A stretch of 9,351 bases of DNA from NCBI GenBank assembly GCA_001516765.1, contig LOCH01000155.1, positions 1 to 9,351 on the forward strand, read 5' to 3'. This document shows, piece by piece, positions 1 through 7,223 of the stretch. Position numbers and translations under genes: made by a program. Every line of letters begins with the position of its first letter. Positions within the stretch are counted from its first letter, which is position 1. This DNA comes from Vulcanisaeta sp. MG_3 (GTDB taxonomy: Archaea; Thermoproteota; Thermoprotei; Thermoproteales; Thermocladiaceae). The notes beneath the pieces were generated by a model. It was not told the DNA's origin and did no database searches. It worked only from the letters and a program-made list of their open reading frames with translations.

Positions 1-2
1 GG

Positions 3-810
3 GTTCCCCAGCTGTACGAGAGCGGCATCACTGTGATAGACCTATCAGCAGATTTAGACTTTAAGGATCTGCGGCATACGTCGAGTGGTATGGCTGGGAG
101 AAGCCGCATCCATACCCAGACTGCTGGCTAAGGCTGTGTATGGACTACCCGAATTACATAGGGAGGAGCTTAGGGGCGCTAAGCTAATTGCCGTACCCGG
201 CTGCATGGCGACGGCAGCAATAATATCACTGGCGCCAATCGTTAAGGCCAGCCTTATTGATACCGATAGGATAGTGGTTGATGCGAAGATATCAAGCTCT
301 GGAGCTGGCGCTCACGCACCAAGGCTCGATCTGCACCCGTTCAGGACATACGTCATTAGGCCATACGAGGTTGTTCACCATAGGCACACCGCTGAGATAG
401 AGCAGGAACTGGGTCTACTAATTAATAGGCGGGTTCGCGTAGCCTTCACACCACATGCTGTGGACTTGGTTAGGGGCATACTAACGACATCGCACACATG
501 GCTTGTTAAGGATGTGTCTGAACCAGACATATGGAGGGTGTATAGGTCAATGTATGGCAATGAACCATTCATCAGGCTTGTGAAGGACAGGGCTGGGTTC
601 CAGAGATATCCAGACGTTAAGTACGTAATAGGTTCTAATCTCGTGGATATCGGCTTCGAAATAGACAATAGATTAGGTAGGTTAGTGATATTATCAGCAA
701 TTGACAACCTAATGAAGGGGGCCAGTGGACAAGCCGTACAGGCTATGAATGTGGCCTTAGGATTTGAGGAAACAACAGCCCTAAACCAAGTACCACTCTA
801 CCCTGTATGA
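3..810 (+). CDS. lysY: LysW-aminoadipate semialdehyde / N-acetylglutamyl-phosphate reductase, 3' part, frame disrupted
   Basis: NADPH-dependent reductase acting on LysW-bound aminoadipyl phosphate in lysine synthesis; archaeal members often also serve arginine synthesis (ArgC), so lysY versus argC cannot be settled here. The 5' end lies outside the window. The uninterrupted part runs from a GTG codon at 85, but that is not a true start. Family sequence continues upstream in two other frames: VPQLYESGITVIDLSADL (frame 3, from base 3), then AYVEWYGWEKPHPYPD (frame 2, 74-121), then LLAKAVYGLPELH (frame 1, from 121). The catalytic cysteine is in PGCMATA (202-204), where many homologues have GCNATA. 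The HRHTAEIEQ histidine motif, RGIL and the C-terminal SAIDNLMKGASGQAVQAMN block are intact. The end is normal for the family. Either two bases are missing from the sequence or the gene is decayed. Confidence 0.85.
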
Positions 811-831
811 CCTTTTTCAATCTTACTTTAA
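811..831 (+). terminator. Possible oligo-T terminator after lysY
   Basis: A run of five T at 813-817, followed by further T-rich sequence, starts two bases after the lysY stop in the short gap before the convergent thrC. Archaeal transcription commonly ends at such oligo-T tracts without a hairpin. The evidence is composition and position only. Confidence 0.3.
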
Positions 832-857
832 ATTCAACACGACCTTGCAATTATCCC

Positions 858-1985
858 TCACGTTTTAAGTAAACGCCTTAATTCCTCCAGTGAGGAAATA
901 GTTATAGACTGAACATTGTCTCGAACTAGGATATCGGGATCCTTAAGTGCATGGCCTGTTGCAATTAGAACCACCCTATCGTTCACATCAACAATACCCT
1001 CCTTCAACGCCCTTAGGTAACCTGCTAAGGAAGCCGCGCTCGCAGGTTCCACACCAACACCCTCCCTACCCAACATTCCTTGGGTCCTTATTATCTCCTC
1101 ATCAGAAACCTCGAGGAATAAGCCGTTACTGTACTTAACAGCCCTATACGCCCTAAACCAATTAACGGGTTTCCCAATCCTTATTGCAGATGCCACTGTC
1201 CTTGGATTATCAATCCTAGCCTCACCCAAACCCCTCCAGTACCTGACCATTGGTGCCGCGCCCTCAGCTTGAACCCCAATCATCCTAGGTACCCTATCAA
1301 TAACACCCAACTCAAGCAACTCCCTGAAGCCCTTCCATATGGCGTAGATGTTACCGCCATTACCCACCGGGACAAACACGAAGTCCGGTACTCCAATCTC
1401 CTCAACAATCTCAAAGGCTATGGTCTTCTGACCCTCAAGCCTCCATGGATTTATCGAATTAAGTGGATAGTAATTGATGTCATTAACAGCGCCGTCGTTA
1501 AGTACAGTATCGAGTACATACTCCAAGGCGTTGTCGAACGTACCAGGTACCTCCACAATGCGTGCACCATGTAGTATTGACTGGGCAAGCTTTCCCCTCG
1601 CAACATTACCCTTGGGAAGAACCACCACGCACTCAAGCCCAGCCCTGGCTGAGTAGGCTGCGGCAGATGCGGCGGTGTTACCCGTGGATGCCACAACAAC
1701 ACCCCTGACACCCAGCGATACCGCTAACGACGCACCCACAGTCATGCCCCTATCCTTAAAGGAACCCGTTGGATTTGCACCCTCAAACTTAACATAGGCA
1801 TTTGGATACTCCCTCAACCTTATTAATGGTGTCGATCCCTCACCCATGGTAACAACATGATTCAACCCTGGCAACAAATCCCTATACCTCCAAACACCCC
1901 TACCGCGAAGTCCACCCCACCTAATGTGAGCCTTGCCCGTGTCCACTAAGGTATCGAGAAGCTCCCCACACCTTGGACACCTCAT
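858..1985 (-). CDS. thrC: Threonine synthase (PLP-dependent)
   Basis: Converts O-phosphohomoserine to threonine, the last step of the pathway. From the ATG at 1985 it is 375 residues of fold-type II PLP enzyme: the cofactor lysine is in NPTGSFKDRG (K77), the substrate loop STGNTAASAAAYSARAG follows, and the glycine-rich phosphate loop is PVGNGGNI. The ATG at 1985 is the first canonical in-frame start but is probably not the real one. The frame stays open to 2075 and adds a first CPRCG knuckle about twelve residues before the CPRCG at residues 3-7, making a complete four-cysteine zinc ribbon as in archaeal relatives. With the extension the protein would be about 400 residues. It converges on lysY and is divergent from hom, which supplies the same pathway. 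Function is sure; the start is not. Confidence 0.93.
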   Translation of the reverse strand: MRCPRCGELLDTLVDTGKAHIRWGGLRGRGVWRYRDLLPGLNHVVTMGEGSTPLIRLREYPNAYVKFEGANPTGSFKDRGMTVGASLAVSLGVRGVVVASTGNTAASAAAYSARAGLECVVVLPKGNVARGKLAQSILHGARIVEVPGTFDNALEYVLDTVLNDGAVNDINYYPLNSINPWRLEGQKTIAFEIVEEIGVPDFVFVPVGNGGNIYAIWKGFRELLELGVIDRVPRMIGVQAEGAAPMVRYWRGLGEARIDNPRTVASAIRIGKPVNWFRAYRAVKYSNGLFLEVSDEEIIRTQGMLGREGVGVEPASAASLAGYLRALKEGIVDVNDRVVLIATGHALKDPDILVRDNVQSITISSLEELRRLLKT

Positions 1986-2074
1986 GACGAATGGACTTGG
2001 CTCAACCTCGTAACCACACCTTGGGCACTTAAGGACGTATTTACTGAAGGGTTTTATTAGTTCCTGGTTTCCAT
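1986..2074 (-). other. Unannotatable N-terminal coding extension and leader of thrC
   Basis: In the thrC frame this stretch encodes a plausible N-terminus containing the first zinc knuckle (cysteines at 2025-2027 and 2016-2018). It holds no ATG, GTG or TTG before the stop at 2076-2078. The only nearby ATG (2072-2074) is one base out of phase and reads ATG GAA ACC AGG AAC TAA, ending at 2057. One extra base after the AGG, or a -1 ribosomal shift there, would join this ATG to the gene as METRELIKPFSKY. The first 12 bases of this ORF are almost identical to those before lysC. Confidence 0.6.
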
Positions 2075-2104
2075 TTCAAACCCCTGATAATCTGTTAAAT
2101 AGGT

Positions 2105-2120
2105 TATTTAAGCATTACCA
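2105..2120 (-). promoter_or_regulatory. thrC promoter with shared GGTAATGC-TATA element
   Basis: On the minus strand this reads TGGTAATGCTTAAATA, a TATA box with an upstream GGTAATGC block at the BRE position. All 16 bases recur upstream of cimA (7224-7239), and the next dozen upstream bases are also similar (TCAAATTAATAG versus TCTATTTAATAG after a short gap). A second TATA-like CTATTTAAC lies about 10 bases closer to the gene, so the exact transcription start is uncertain. Shared sequence beyond a bare TATA box suggests common control. Confidence 0.6.
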
Positions 2121-2146
2121 TCAAATTAATAGGGTATTGAGCTCAC

Positions 2147-2161
2147 GTAATACTTTAAATA
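2147..2161 (+). promoter_or_regulatory. hom promoter (TATA box with GTAAT)
   Basis: GTAATACTTTAAATA lies about 30 bases before the hom ATG, the distance expected for an archaeal leaderless or near-leaderless mRNA. It resembles the thrC and cimA element with one extra T. It is divergent from the thrC promoter within the same 114-base gap. Confidence 0.6.
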
Positions 2162-2188
2162 AATGCGAAAGCACAATGTAGTTACATA

Positions 2189-3166
2189 ATGCAGGCAATT
2201 AGGATCTTAATAGTAGGCTTTGGAAATGTTGGGCAGGGTTTCTTTGAGCTACTCACCAGGGTTAAAGGTAGGTTGGGGCTCAATGTCGTTGTTACGGAAA
2301 TAATAGATAGGAGGCGTGGTCACATAATAAATCCAAAACCTAGCATACTTAATGAGGCAATTCAAGGCAGGTTATTAGGAGATAAGGTCGAGGTTGATGA
2401 GATTCCAAGGCTAATATCTGAAAGCAATGCAGATATAATGTGTGAGTTCACGGACCTTGTTGTGAGGTCAAAGGGTGAACCCGCATTTACATACCTAGCC
2501 ACGGCATTAAGAAGTGGTAAGCACGTGATCACCACTAATAAGGGCCCAATAGCGTTTCATTACGATGAGTTGATGGAGTTAAGTAGGAGGTATGGTAAGC
2601 TCGTTAGGTTTAAGGGCACCGTCATGGCTGGTACGCCATCCTTCAACATACTCAACCTATTACCTGGAGCTCACGTGGAGTCATTCATGGGCATTCTCAA
2701 TGGTACCACAAACTTCATTCTAACTAAGATGTATGAGGAGGGCTTGTCCTTCGATGATGCACTAAGGCTCGCCCAGCAATTGGGCTATGCCGAGGCGGAC
2801 CCATCTCTAGATATTGATGGGCTTGATGCGGCATTGAAGACTATAATTTTGTCGAGGGTCATCGGTTGGAAACATGAGTTAGAGGGCATGGAGGTTAGGG
2901 GAATTAGGGGCATTGACATCAGGGGGTATGGTGATAAGGTCGTTAAGTTGATAGCCTATGCCGATAAGGATAAGGCATATGTGAAGCCAATACCACTGGA
3001 TAAGAACGATATACTAGCCCACGTGTCACGAAACCTGAACGCCCTGAGGTTAAGACTTGATACTCTGGGTGAGTTAACGATAATAGGGCCCGGCGCTGGT
3101 AGATACGAGACAGCCCAGGCTGTGTTGACGGATCTAGTAGACATATTAAATGCAATGAGGCATTAA
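2189..3166 (+). CDS. hom: Homoserine dehydrogenase
   Basis: Reduces aspartate semialdehyde to homoserine with NAD(P)H, the branch to threonine and methionine. The 325-residue protein has an N-terminal Rossmann fold (GFGNVG, residues 10-15), the TTNKGP segment (K118), the conserved NGTTNFIL (171-178) and the catalytic stretch GYAEADPSLDIDGLDAALK (199-217). Its D213 and K217 match the Asp and Lys known to be catalytic in the yeast enzyme. It ends soon after the catalytic domain with no ACT domain, so it is the short type, probably without threonine feedback through ACT. The ATG at 2189 fits both the start of the first beta strand and the TATA spacing. It converges with asd across an 18-base gap. 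Confidence 0.96.
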   Translation: MQAIRILIVGFGNVGQGFFELLTRVKGRLGLNVVVTEIIDRRRGHIINPKPSILNEAIQGRLLGDKVEVDEIPRLISESNADIMCEFTDLVVRSKGEPAFTYLATALRSGKHVITTNKGPIAFHYDELMELSRRYGKLVRFKGTVMAGTPSFNILNLLPGAHVESFMGILNGTTNFILTKMYEEGLSFDDALRLAQQLGYAEADPSLDIDGLDAALKTIILSRVIGWKHELEGMEVRGIRGIDIRGYGDKVVKLIAYADKDKAYVKPIPLDKNDILAHVSRNLNALRLRLDTLGELTIIGPGAGRYETAQAVLTDLVDILNAMRH

Positions 3167-3173
3167 AGTCCAA

Positions 3174-3184
3174 TTAAAAATAGA
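3174..3184 (-). terminator. Possible oligo-T terminator after asd
   Basis: On the minus strand a run of five T (plus-strand A at 3176-3180) follows the asd stop within a few bases, in the short convergent gap with hom. Position and composition only. Confidence 0.3.
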
Positions 3185-4204
3185 TCATATTAATTTCAAA
3201 TGCTTCATGGTCTCTAATGTTAGGATTGTTATTCCTGCAGCCCCACGGACGAGGTTATCGCCCAAAACAACCATCCTAAGCACGTTATTCCTAACCGAAA
3301 CCCTACCCACACTAACAGCCATTGGGTCTAAATCCCTAGCGGGTTGTGGCGCATCAATCCTATCCAGCACCTTCACCGGTTCCTTAGGTGCCGTGGGTAA
3401 TTCAGCTTCCTGGGGTAATGATCTAAAGTTCCTTAGGGCATTAATTACCTTATCCCGATCCATTGGCTCCTTGAGTACAGCATGTATGACTGCCATGTGC
3501 CCATACTTAACGGGTACCCTCGTCGATGTTACATAAATGGGTCTTCCCCATGGCTCATAATTGCCCGGTGACTGTTTTCCAAGCATTTTGTTTATCTCCG
3601 CATCAATCTTCTCCTCCTCACCCTTTATGAACGGTATTACATTACCATCAATCGCCAGGTAGGAAAGCCCCAGGTAACCCGCGCCTGATACGGACTGCAG
3701 CGTGACTATGTGCAACTCGTGAATCAAGTCCTGGAGTGGCTTTAGGGGCATTGATATTATCGCGGCCGTACAGTTCGGGTTCTTAACCAACCAATTACCC
3801 TTAGTACTCCTAAGAATCTCAAGGTGGTTCCAATTAACCTCAGGATTTATCAAAGGAACACCGGGGCTTAACCTCTCCGGTGATGCGTTGGACACAACAT
3901 TAATTCCCGAGGCAAGCAATTTACTCTCTACGGAACCGGCAACCTCGTTGGGCAATGCCGATAATACAACATCAACATCCTTGTGATCAAGGGGTTCCGT
4001 GGATACCAACTCTATGTCCCTTGCATACTCAGGTATATCGCCGGGTATGAACCAGTGGACAGCATCGCCATACCTACGCCCAACCTTACCCGGCGATGCG
4101 GATAACTTAACCACATCAATGAATGGGTGATTCTCAAGAAGCTTAACCATCCATTGCCCAACAAGCCCTGTGGAGCCTAGTATGGAGACCCTCACCCTAC
4201 CCAT
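3185..4204 (-). CDS. asd: Aspartate-semialdehyde dehydrogenase
   Basis: Reduces aspartyl phosphate to aspartate semialdehyde, the second step of the pathway. The protein starts with a Rossmann loop (GSTGLVGQ). The catalytic cysteine is in NPNCTAA (C145 counted from this ATG), followed by [11 protein letters not shown] and the RVPVKYGHM histidine motif (H236). It resembles the archaeal/fungal class of ASADH rather than the usual bacterial class. I chose the ATG at 4204 (339 residues), which lies a few bases after a GGTG-rich stretch. A GTG at 4216 would add four residues. The start overlaps the lysC end by 13 bases, so the two are almost certainly one operon with translational coupling, and asd has no promoter of its own that I can see. 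Confidence 0.95.
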   Translation of the reverse strand: MGRVRVSILGSTGLVGQWMVKLLENHPFIDVVKLSASPGKVGRRYGDAVHWFIPGDIPEYARDIELVSTEPLDHKDVDVVLSALPNEVAGSVESKLLASGINVVSNASPERLSPGVPLINPEVNWNHLEILRSTKGNWLVKNPNCTAAIISMPLKPLQDLIHELHIVTLQSVSGAGYLGLSYLAIDGNVIPFIKGEEEKIDAEINKMLGKQSPGNYEPWGRPIYVTSTRVPVKYGHMAVIHAVLKEPMDRDKVINALRNFRSLPQEAELPTAPKEPVKVLDRIDAPQPARDLDPMAVSVGRVSVRNNVLRMVVLGDNLVRGAAGITILTLETMKHLKLI

Positions 4205-5238
4205 TTTCTCACCCACCTATGCAAGTCCTTAACTAGGTGTAGGGTATCCTCACCGTTACCGTTACTGAGTAGGGAGACCACGTGACTTCCCTCATGCATT
4301 ACGTGCTCCACGTTGTATGACGAAGCAATACTCACGATCTCGCGGATAAAGCTCTCATTATTAGCTATACCGCACCCAACAACTGAGACCTTATACCTAC
4401 TATCCCCAACCCTACCCACATTAACTATCTTAGGCGTCTCTATGCACCTATTATTTATGTACGTCCCATAGTCAAGCCATGGACTCGTTATCAGCGTTAA
4501 AATCCTATTCTTAAGTAATGGCTCGAAGGTCTTTGGGTGGAACTTCTTGGCGCCAACTATCGATGCTGCGTAGGCCTCCTCATAACAAACCTCTCTAATG
4601 AGCACCGGGTCATCCACAACCCTGGGGTCGCCGCTTAATAAGCCACCGCTGTCCGTGTATAATGTTAGCCTTGATGCGTTTAGGTAACTAGCCAGTAATG
4701 AGGCTGTGTAATCACTGCCACCCCTACCCAGTGATGCGTATCTACCGTCCAGGGTCACGCCGAGGAAACCCGGTACAATGAGTACATCGTACTTACCAAG
4801 CAGGTTTAGGAGTTTAGCACGAACATTACCACTACTCAGCTCATGCATCACATCGGCATTGCCCCAATTCTGATTCGTAACCAGGCCCGGCTCATAGACT
4901 GCCTTGGCTTTGACGCCAAGTACATCATTTAGAACCCCCTCCACGAGTAACGACGAGAGGAGCTCACCATGGACGACCACGTAATCCTTAACCCACGGTT
5001 CCCCGAGATTTATGAACCTACGCAACTCCTCATTAACTAACTCCAGGAACCTAACGTACGGGCTCAAGCCTAGGTCGTGAGCCTCGTCCATGTATACCGA
5101 GAGAGCCTCATTTATTATCGCGGGATTGTGCTCATCGAAGGCTTTGATAAGCAAGTCTGTTACACCCTTCATTGCCGAGATAACAAGGATTAGTTTTCCA
5201 CCGAAGTCCCTACCAACAACCCTACCTATAGTCCTCAA
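4192..5238 (-). CDS. lysC: Aspartate kinase, short form
   Basis: Phosphorylates aspartate, the entry step to threonine and methionine here. From the TTG at 5238 (348 residues) one sees the VVHGELLSS segment, GRGGSD (171-176), [12 protein letters not shown] (195-206) and HPKT (234-237), all typical of the aspartate kinase fold. After residue 280 only about 68 residues remain, enough for a single ACT-like domain, whereas most aspartate kinases have two and reach roughly 450 residues. The TTG is probably not the true start: the frame continues upstream and supplies VSKIGGS, the essential KFGG-type nucleotide-binding strand, which a TTG start would lose. With it the protein would be about 370 residues. 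It is the first gene of an operon with asd. Gene symbol by family; lysine synthesis itself probably uses another route. Confidence 0.93.
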   Translation of the reverse strand: MRTIGRVVGRDFGGKLILVISAMKGVTDLLIKAFDEHNPAIINEALSVYMDEAHDLGLSPYVRFLELVNEELRRFINLGEPWVKDYVVVHGELLSSLLVEGVLNDVLGVKAKAVYEPGLVTNQNWGNADVMHELSSGNVRAKLLNLLGKYDVLIVPGFLGVTLDGRYASLGRGGSDYTASLLASYLNASRLTLYTDSGGLLSGDPRVVDDPVLIREVCYEEAYAASIVGAKKFHPKTFEPLLKNRILTLITSPWLDYGTYINNRCIETPKIVNVGRVGDSRYKVSVVGCGIANNESFIREIVSIASSYNVEHVMHEGSHVVSLLSNGNGEDTLHLVKDLHRWVRKWVG

Positions 5239-5318
5239 AACAGACCCTCTTGTCAGTAGGGAACCACCGATCTTTGAAACCCGGAGGTCCCTCTCTAGTA
5301 CTTGGTTTCCATTTCCAT
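5239..5318 (-). other. N-terminal coding extension and leader of lysC
   Basis: The lysC frame is open through this stretch and encodes LERDLRVSKIGGSLLTRG, which contains the conserved ATP-site strand, but offers no ATG, GTG or TTG. Two ATGs (5316-5318 and 5310-5312) share a different frame and read MEMETKY before a TAG at 5295-5297. A GGTGGTGAG stretch just upstream (5319-5327) could act as a ribosome binding site for them. One extra base after the AAG at 5301-5303, or a -1 shift there, would connect the ATG to METKVLERDLRVSKIGG. The ATGGAAACCAAG start nearly repeats that before thrC. Confidence 0.6.
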
Positions 5319-5350
5319 CTCACCACCTATATAGGCACGCACATTATACC

Positions 5351-5365
5351 TATTTAAAATTTACC
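5351..5365 (-). promoter_or_regulatory. lysC-asd promoter, variant of shared element
   Basis: The minus strand reads GGTAAATTTTAAATA, matching the thrC/cimA element GGTAATGCTTAAATA at 12 of 15 bases. It lies 33 bases or more upstream of the candidate ATGs. A second TATA-like CCTATATAGG (5326-5335) lies closer to the gene, so two start points are possible. Confidence 0.5.
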
Positions 5366-5393
5366 TTCTTCAACAAAATATATACCACCAATC

Positions 5394-5406
5394 GTAATAT
5401 AAATAG
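5394..5406 (+). promoter_or_regulatory. Orphan promoter-like site facing away from lysC
   Basis: GTAATATAAATAG on the plus strand resembles the hom promoter and is followed about 28 bases later by an ATG (5430) that opens only a five-codon frame. No gene follows on this strand, and transcription would run into the 3' end of cimA as antisense. It may be a chance AT-rich match. Confidence 0.2.
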
Positions 5407-5456
5407 CAATAATAATAGCGGGAATATCCATGGCAATTATTTACTAAAATCAATAT

Positions 5457-5488
5457 TTTTAATTATTAATTATTTATTTTAATTATTA
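5457..5488. repeat. Two copies of a 12-base AT repeat, 20 bases apart
   Basis: TTTTAATTATTA occurs at 5457-5468 and again at 5477-5488, a period of 20 bases or about two helical turns. In a stretch made only of A and T, chance repetition is easy, but the spacing could suit a dimeric DNA-binding or chromatin protein. Confidence 0.4.
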
Positions 5489-5554
5489 CTGGAATCTCAC
5501 ATATACTCCTAATAATCCCAACACGGCATCCCAGGCGGTGATCTTAACGCTCAT
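5486..5554 (-). CDS. Possible 22-residue leaderless small protein
   Basis: An ATG at 5552-5554 opens a 22-codon frame beginning MSVKITAWDAVLGLLG and ending VYVRFQ before TAA. A TATA-like CTTAAGATATAA lies about 30 bases upstream, a spacing like that of the confident genes. The predicted peptide is mostly hydrophobic with basic residues near both ends. I do not recognise it. It could be a small membrane-associated peptide, a remnant of a lost gene, or chance in the cimA 3' flank. Confidence 0.2.
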   Translation of the reverse strand: MSVKITAWDAVLGLLGVYVRFQ

Positions 5555-5613
5555 ATTAACACCTAATTGAAAACCAAGTTATATCTTAAGGGGTATTTGG
5601 ATGTGGTTATATG

Positions 5614-7119
5614 CTATCTCTCCACTTCATGTTTAAGTTGTTGCGGGTTTAAGTTTCTCATGAGGATGTAGTAGTTGAGTCCATCTAGGAGTGCCAGTAT
5701 GCTTGCGTGGACTATGCTCGTGGATAGCCCCATGGTTCTCCACGTTACTTTCCCATCACTGAATTCCATAAGTACCCTAACTACACTCTCCGTGCTTTTG
5801 ACTTCCCCTGGTAGTACGACTCTGTAATCCGTCAGCTTGACCCGTCCCAACTCTGGGTATACCCTAGTTGCTATATTCCTTATAGCTAAGTCCACGGCGT
5901 GGACTGGGCCTACGCCCTCGGCTACGCTTAGTTCGTTGTTGACCTTAACGACGGCTATGTTCAACGAGCCCTCACCAATGACCTTCCAATAATCAATCCT
6001 GAGGTAATCCCTGAATAGCCCAAGCTCCCTCATCGCTATGAGTATTGCGGATGCTGGGGCCAAGTCGAAGCTATAACCCTCATTCTCAAGCTCCTTGATC
6101 CTATCCAGAGCCCGTTTAAGCCTGGGATCCCCCTTATCGACGTTGATACCCAAATCCCTCAGGTAAATGAGTAGGTTTGATGCCCCAGCTAGTTCTGAAA
6201 CAATGAATCTCCTCGAATTACTAACCAATTCGGGATCTATGTGCTCATAGGCCCTGGTAACCTTAGACACGCCATCAACGTGAAGTCCGGCTTTATGGGA
6301 GAAGGCAAAGTCACCCACGTAGGGTTGGTACGGGTTTGGACTTAGTCCCGCTGCCTCGTACACGAACTTAGAGATTACCTTCAATTTTCTTAAGCTCGCT
6401 GGGTCCTTCAGAACCTTAAAACCCATCTTAAGTACTAGGTTGGGCAGTACCTGGACCAGGTCGGCATTGCCTGTCCTCTCACCAATGCCGTTTATGGTCC
6501 CTTGTACATGCCTGGCACCAGCGAGTACGCCCATGAGTGTGTTGGCCACTGCACAACCTGAGTCATTATGCATGTGAACACCAACCTTGACCTTGAGCTC
6601 CCTCACTACCTTAGACGTTATTTCATAAACGTCCATGGGCAGCATGGCGCCGTTGGTGTCCGCGAGAACCACAACCTCGGCACTAGCCTCCTCAGCGGTT
6701 TTGACAACCTTAAGTGCATATTCAGGGTCCTCCCTAAACCCCTGGTAGAAGTGCTCTGCATCAAAGATAATGCTTAATCCGTGGTCCTTAAGGTACCTAA
6801 TGCTTTCATACACCATTTCCAGGTTTTCCTCGGGACTAGCCCTAAGGACTTCCTTAACGTGGAGTGTCCAGGATTTACCTACGATGACCGCAACATCCAC
6901 ATCCGCATTCAATATAGCCGCCAGGTTAGGATCATCCCTAGCATTAACTCCTTTTCTCCTGGTCATCCCAAAGGCTGCTAACTTAGCATGGCTTAGCGGG
7001 TGTTCCTTCATTATCCTGAAGAACTCCGCATCCTTGGGGTTCGACCCAGGCCAACCACCCTCTATGTAATCGACACCTAGGTCATCAAGGAGCAGTGCTA
7101 TCTTTACCTTATCATTCAA
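5614..7119 (-). CDS. cimA: Citramalate synthase-type enzyme (2-isopropylmalate synthase family)
   Basis: Condenses acetyl-CoA with pyruvate to (R)-citramalate, the entry to threonine-independent isoleucine synthesis. From the TTG at 7119 it is 501 residues. Counted from there, YIEGGWPGSNPKD (18-30) is typical of the Geobacter-type CimA group rather than classical LeuA, HMHND (182-186) gives the metal-binding histidines, and GTINGIGERTGNADL (207-221) is the family signature. The last 130 or so residues look like the LeuA dimerisation/regulatory domain. The TTG is not the real start: upstream in frame lies VLDTTLRDGAQATG, the catalytic N-terminal signature. Full length with it would be about 520-527 residues, as usual for this group. 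A longer-chain substrate (isopropylmalate synthase activity) is possible but less likely. It faces leuD. Confidence 0.88.
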   Translation of the reverse strand: MNDKVKIALLLDDLGVDYIEGGWPGSNPKDAEFFRIMKEHPLSHAKLAAFGMTRRKGVNARDDPNLAAILNADVDVAVIVGKSWTLHVKEVLRASPEENLEMVYESIRYLKDHGLSIIFDAEHFYQGFREDPEYALKVVKTAEEASAEVVVLADTNGAMLPMDVYEITSKVVRELKVKVGVHMHNDSGCAVANTLMGVLAGARHVQGTINGIGERTGNADLVQVLPNLVLKMGFKVLKDPASLRKLKVISKFVYEAAGLSPNPYQPYVGDFAFSHKAGLHVDGVSKVTRAYEHIDPELVSNSRRFIVSELAGASNLLIYLRDLGINVDKGDPRLKRALDRIKELENEGYSFDLAPASAILIAMRELGLFRDYLRIDYWKVIGEGSLNIAVVKVNNELSVAEGVGPVHAVDLAIRNIATRVYPELGRVKLTDYRVVLPGEVKSTESVVRVLMEFSDGKVTWRTMGLSTSIVHASILALLDGLNYYILMRNLNPQQLKHEVER

Positions 7120-7198
7120 TGTGAAGGATACGCCGGTGGCTTGGGCGCCATCCCTTAGCGTTGTGTCAAGGACCTCTATTGATTTCTAGACCACCCAT
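7120..7198 (-). other. N-terminal coding extension and out-of-frame ATG of cimA
   Basis: This stretch encodes the catalytic signature LDTTLRDGAQ in the cimA frame, but after the in-frame TAG at 7186-7188 the only codons before it are AAA TCA ATA GAG GTC CTT, none a canonical start. The ATG at 7196-7198, about 30 bases past the TATA box, is in another frame (MGGLEINRGP then TGA at 7166). Removing one A from the AAA at 7183-7185, or a +1 shift there, would give MGGLESIEVLDTTLRDG. Initiation at the ATA (7177-7179) is the other way to reach the family-like N-terminus. Confidence 0.55.
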
Positions 7199-7223
7199 AC
7201 AAAATAGCACCAGATATATTGCC

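Larger units (their letters stand above)
5366..5613. other. AT-rich spacer between lysC and cimA
   Basis: About 250 bases with no convincing gene, the longest non-coding stretch here. Positions 5452-5488 are A/T only. The stretch also holds an orphan promoter-like site, a 12-base direct repeat and one very short frame, each listed separately. I see no RNA gene fold or repeat array in it. Confidence 0.5.

Noticed and set aside
85..87. GTG at 85 as a true start for the first gene
   Set aside because: Family sequence continues upstream in other frames, and the codons just after it (WLGEAASIPR) do not match the family, while the alternative frame does.
375..707. 110-codon minus-strand frame inside lysY
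   Set aside because: The plus strand here carries continuous conserved lysY sequence; the antisense frame is a shadow.
3..810. Programmed frameshifting as the favoured explanation for lysY
   Set aside because: No slippery heptamer or obvious stimulatory structure is visible at either junction, and two shifts so close together would be exceptional; a missing base or gene decay is simpler.
5090..5482. Open plus-strand frame of 130 codons over the lysC start and spacer
   Set aside because: It is antisense to the conserved lysC N-terminus, has no recognisable motif, and its last third is low-complexity AT sequence.
5558..5585. GAAAACCAAGTTA as a third copy of the thrC/lysC leader
   Set aside because: It lacks the ATG, matches only part of the core, and is on the plus strand with no gene downstream.
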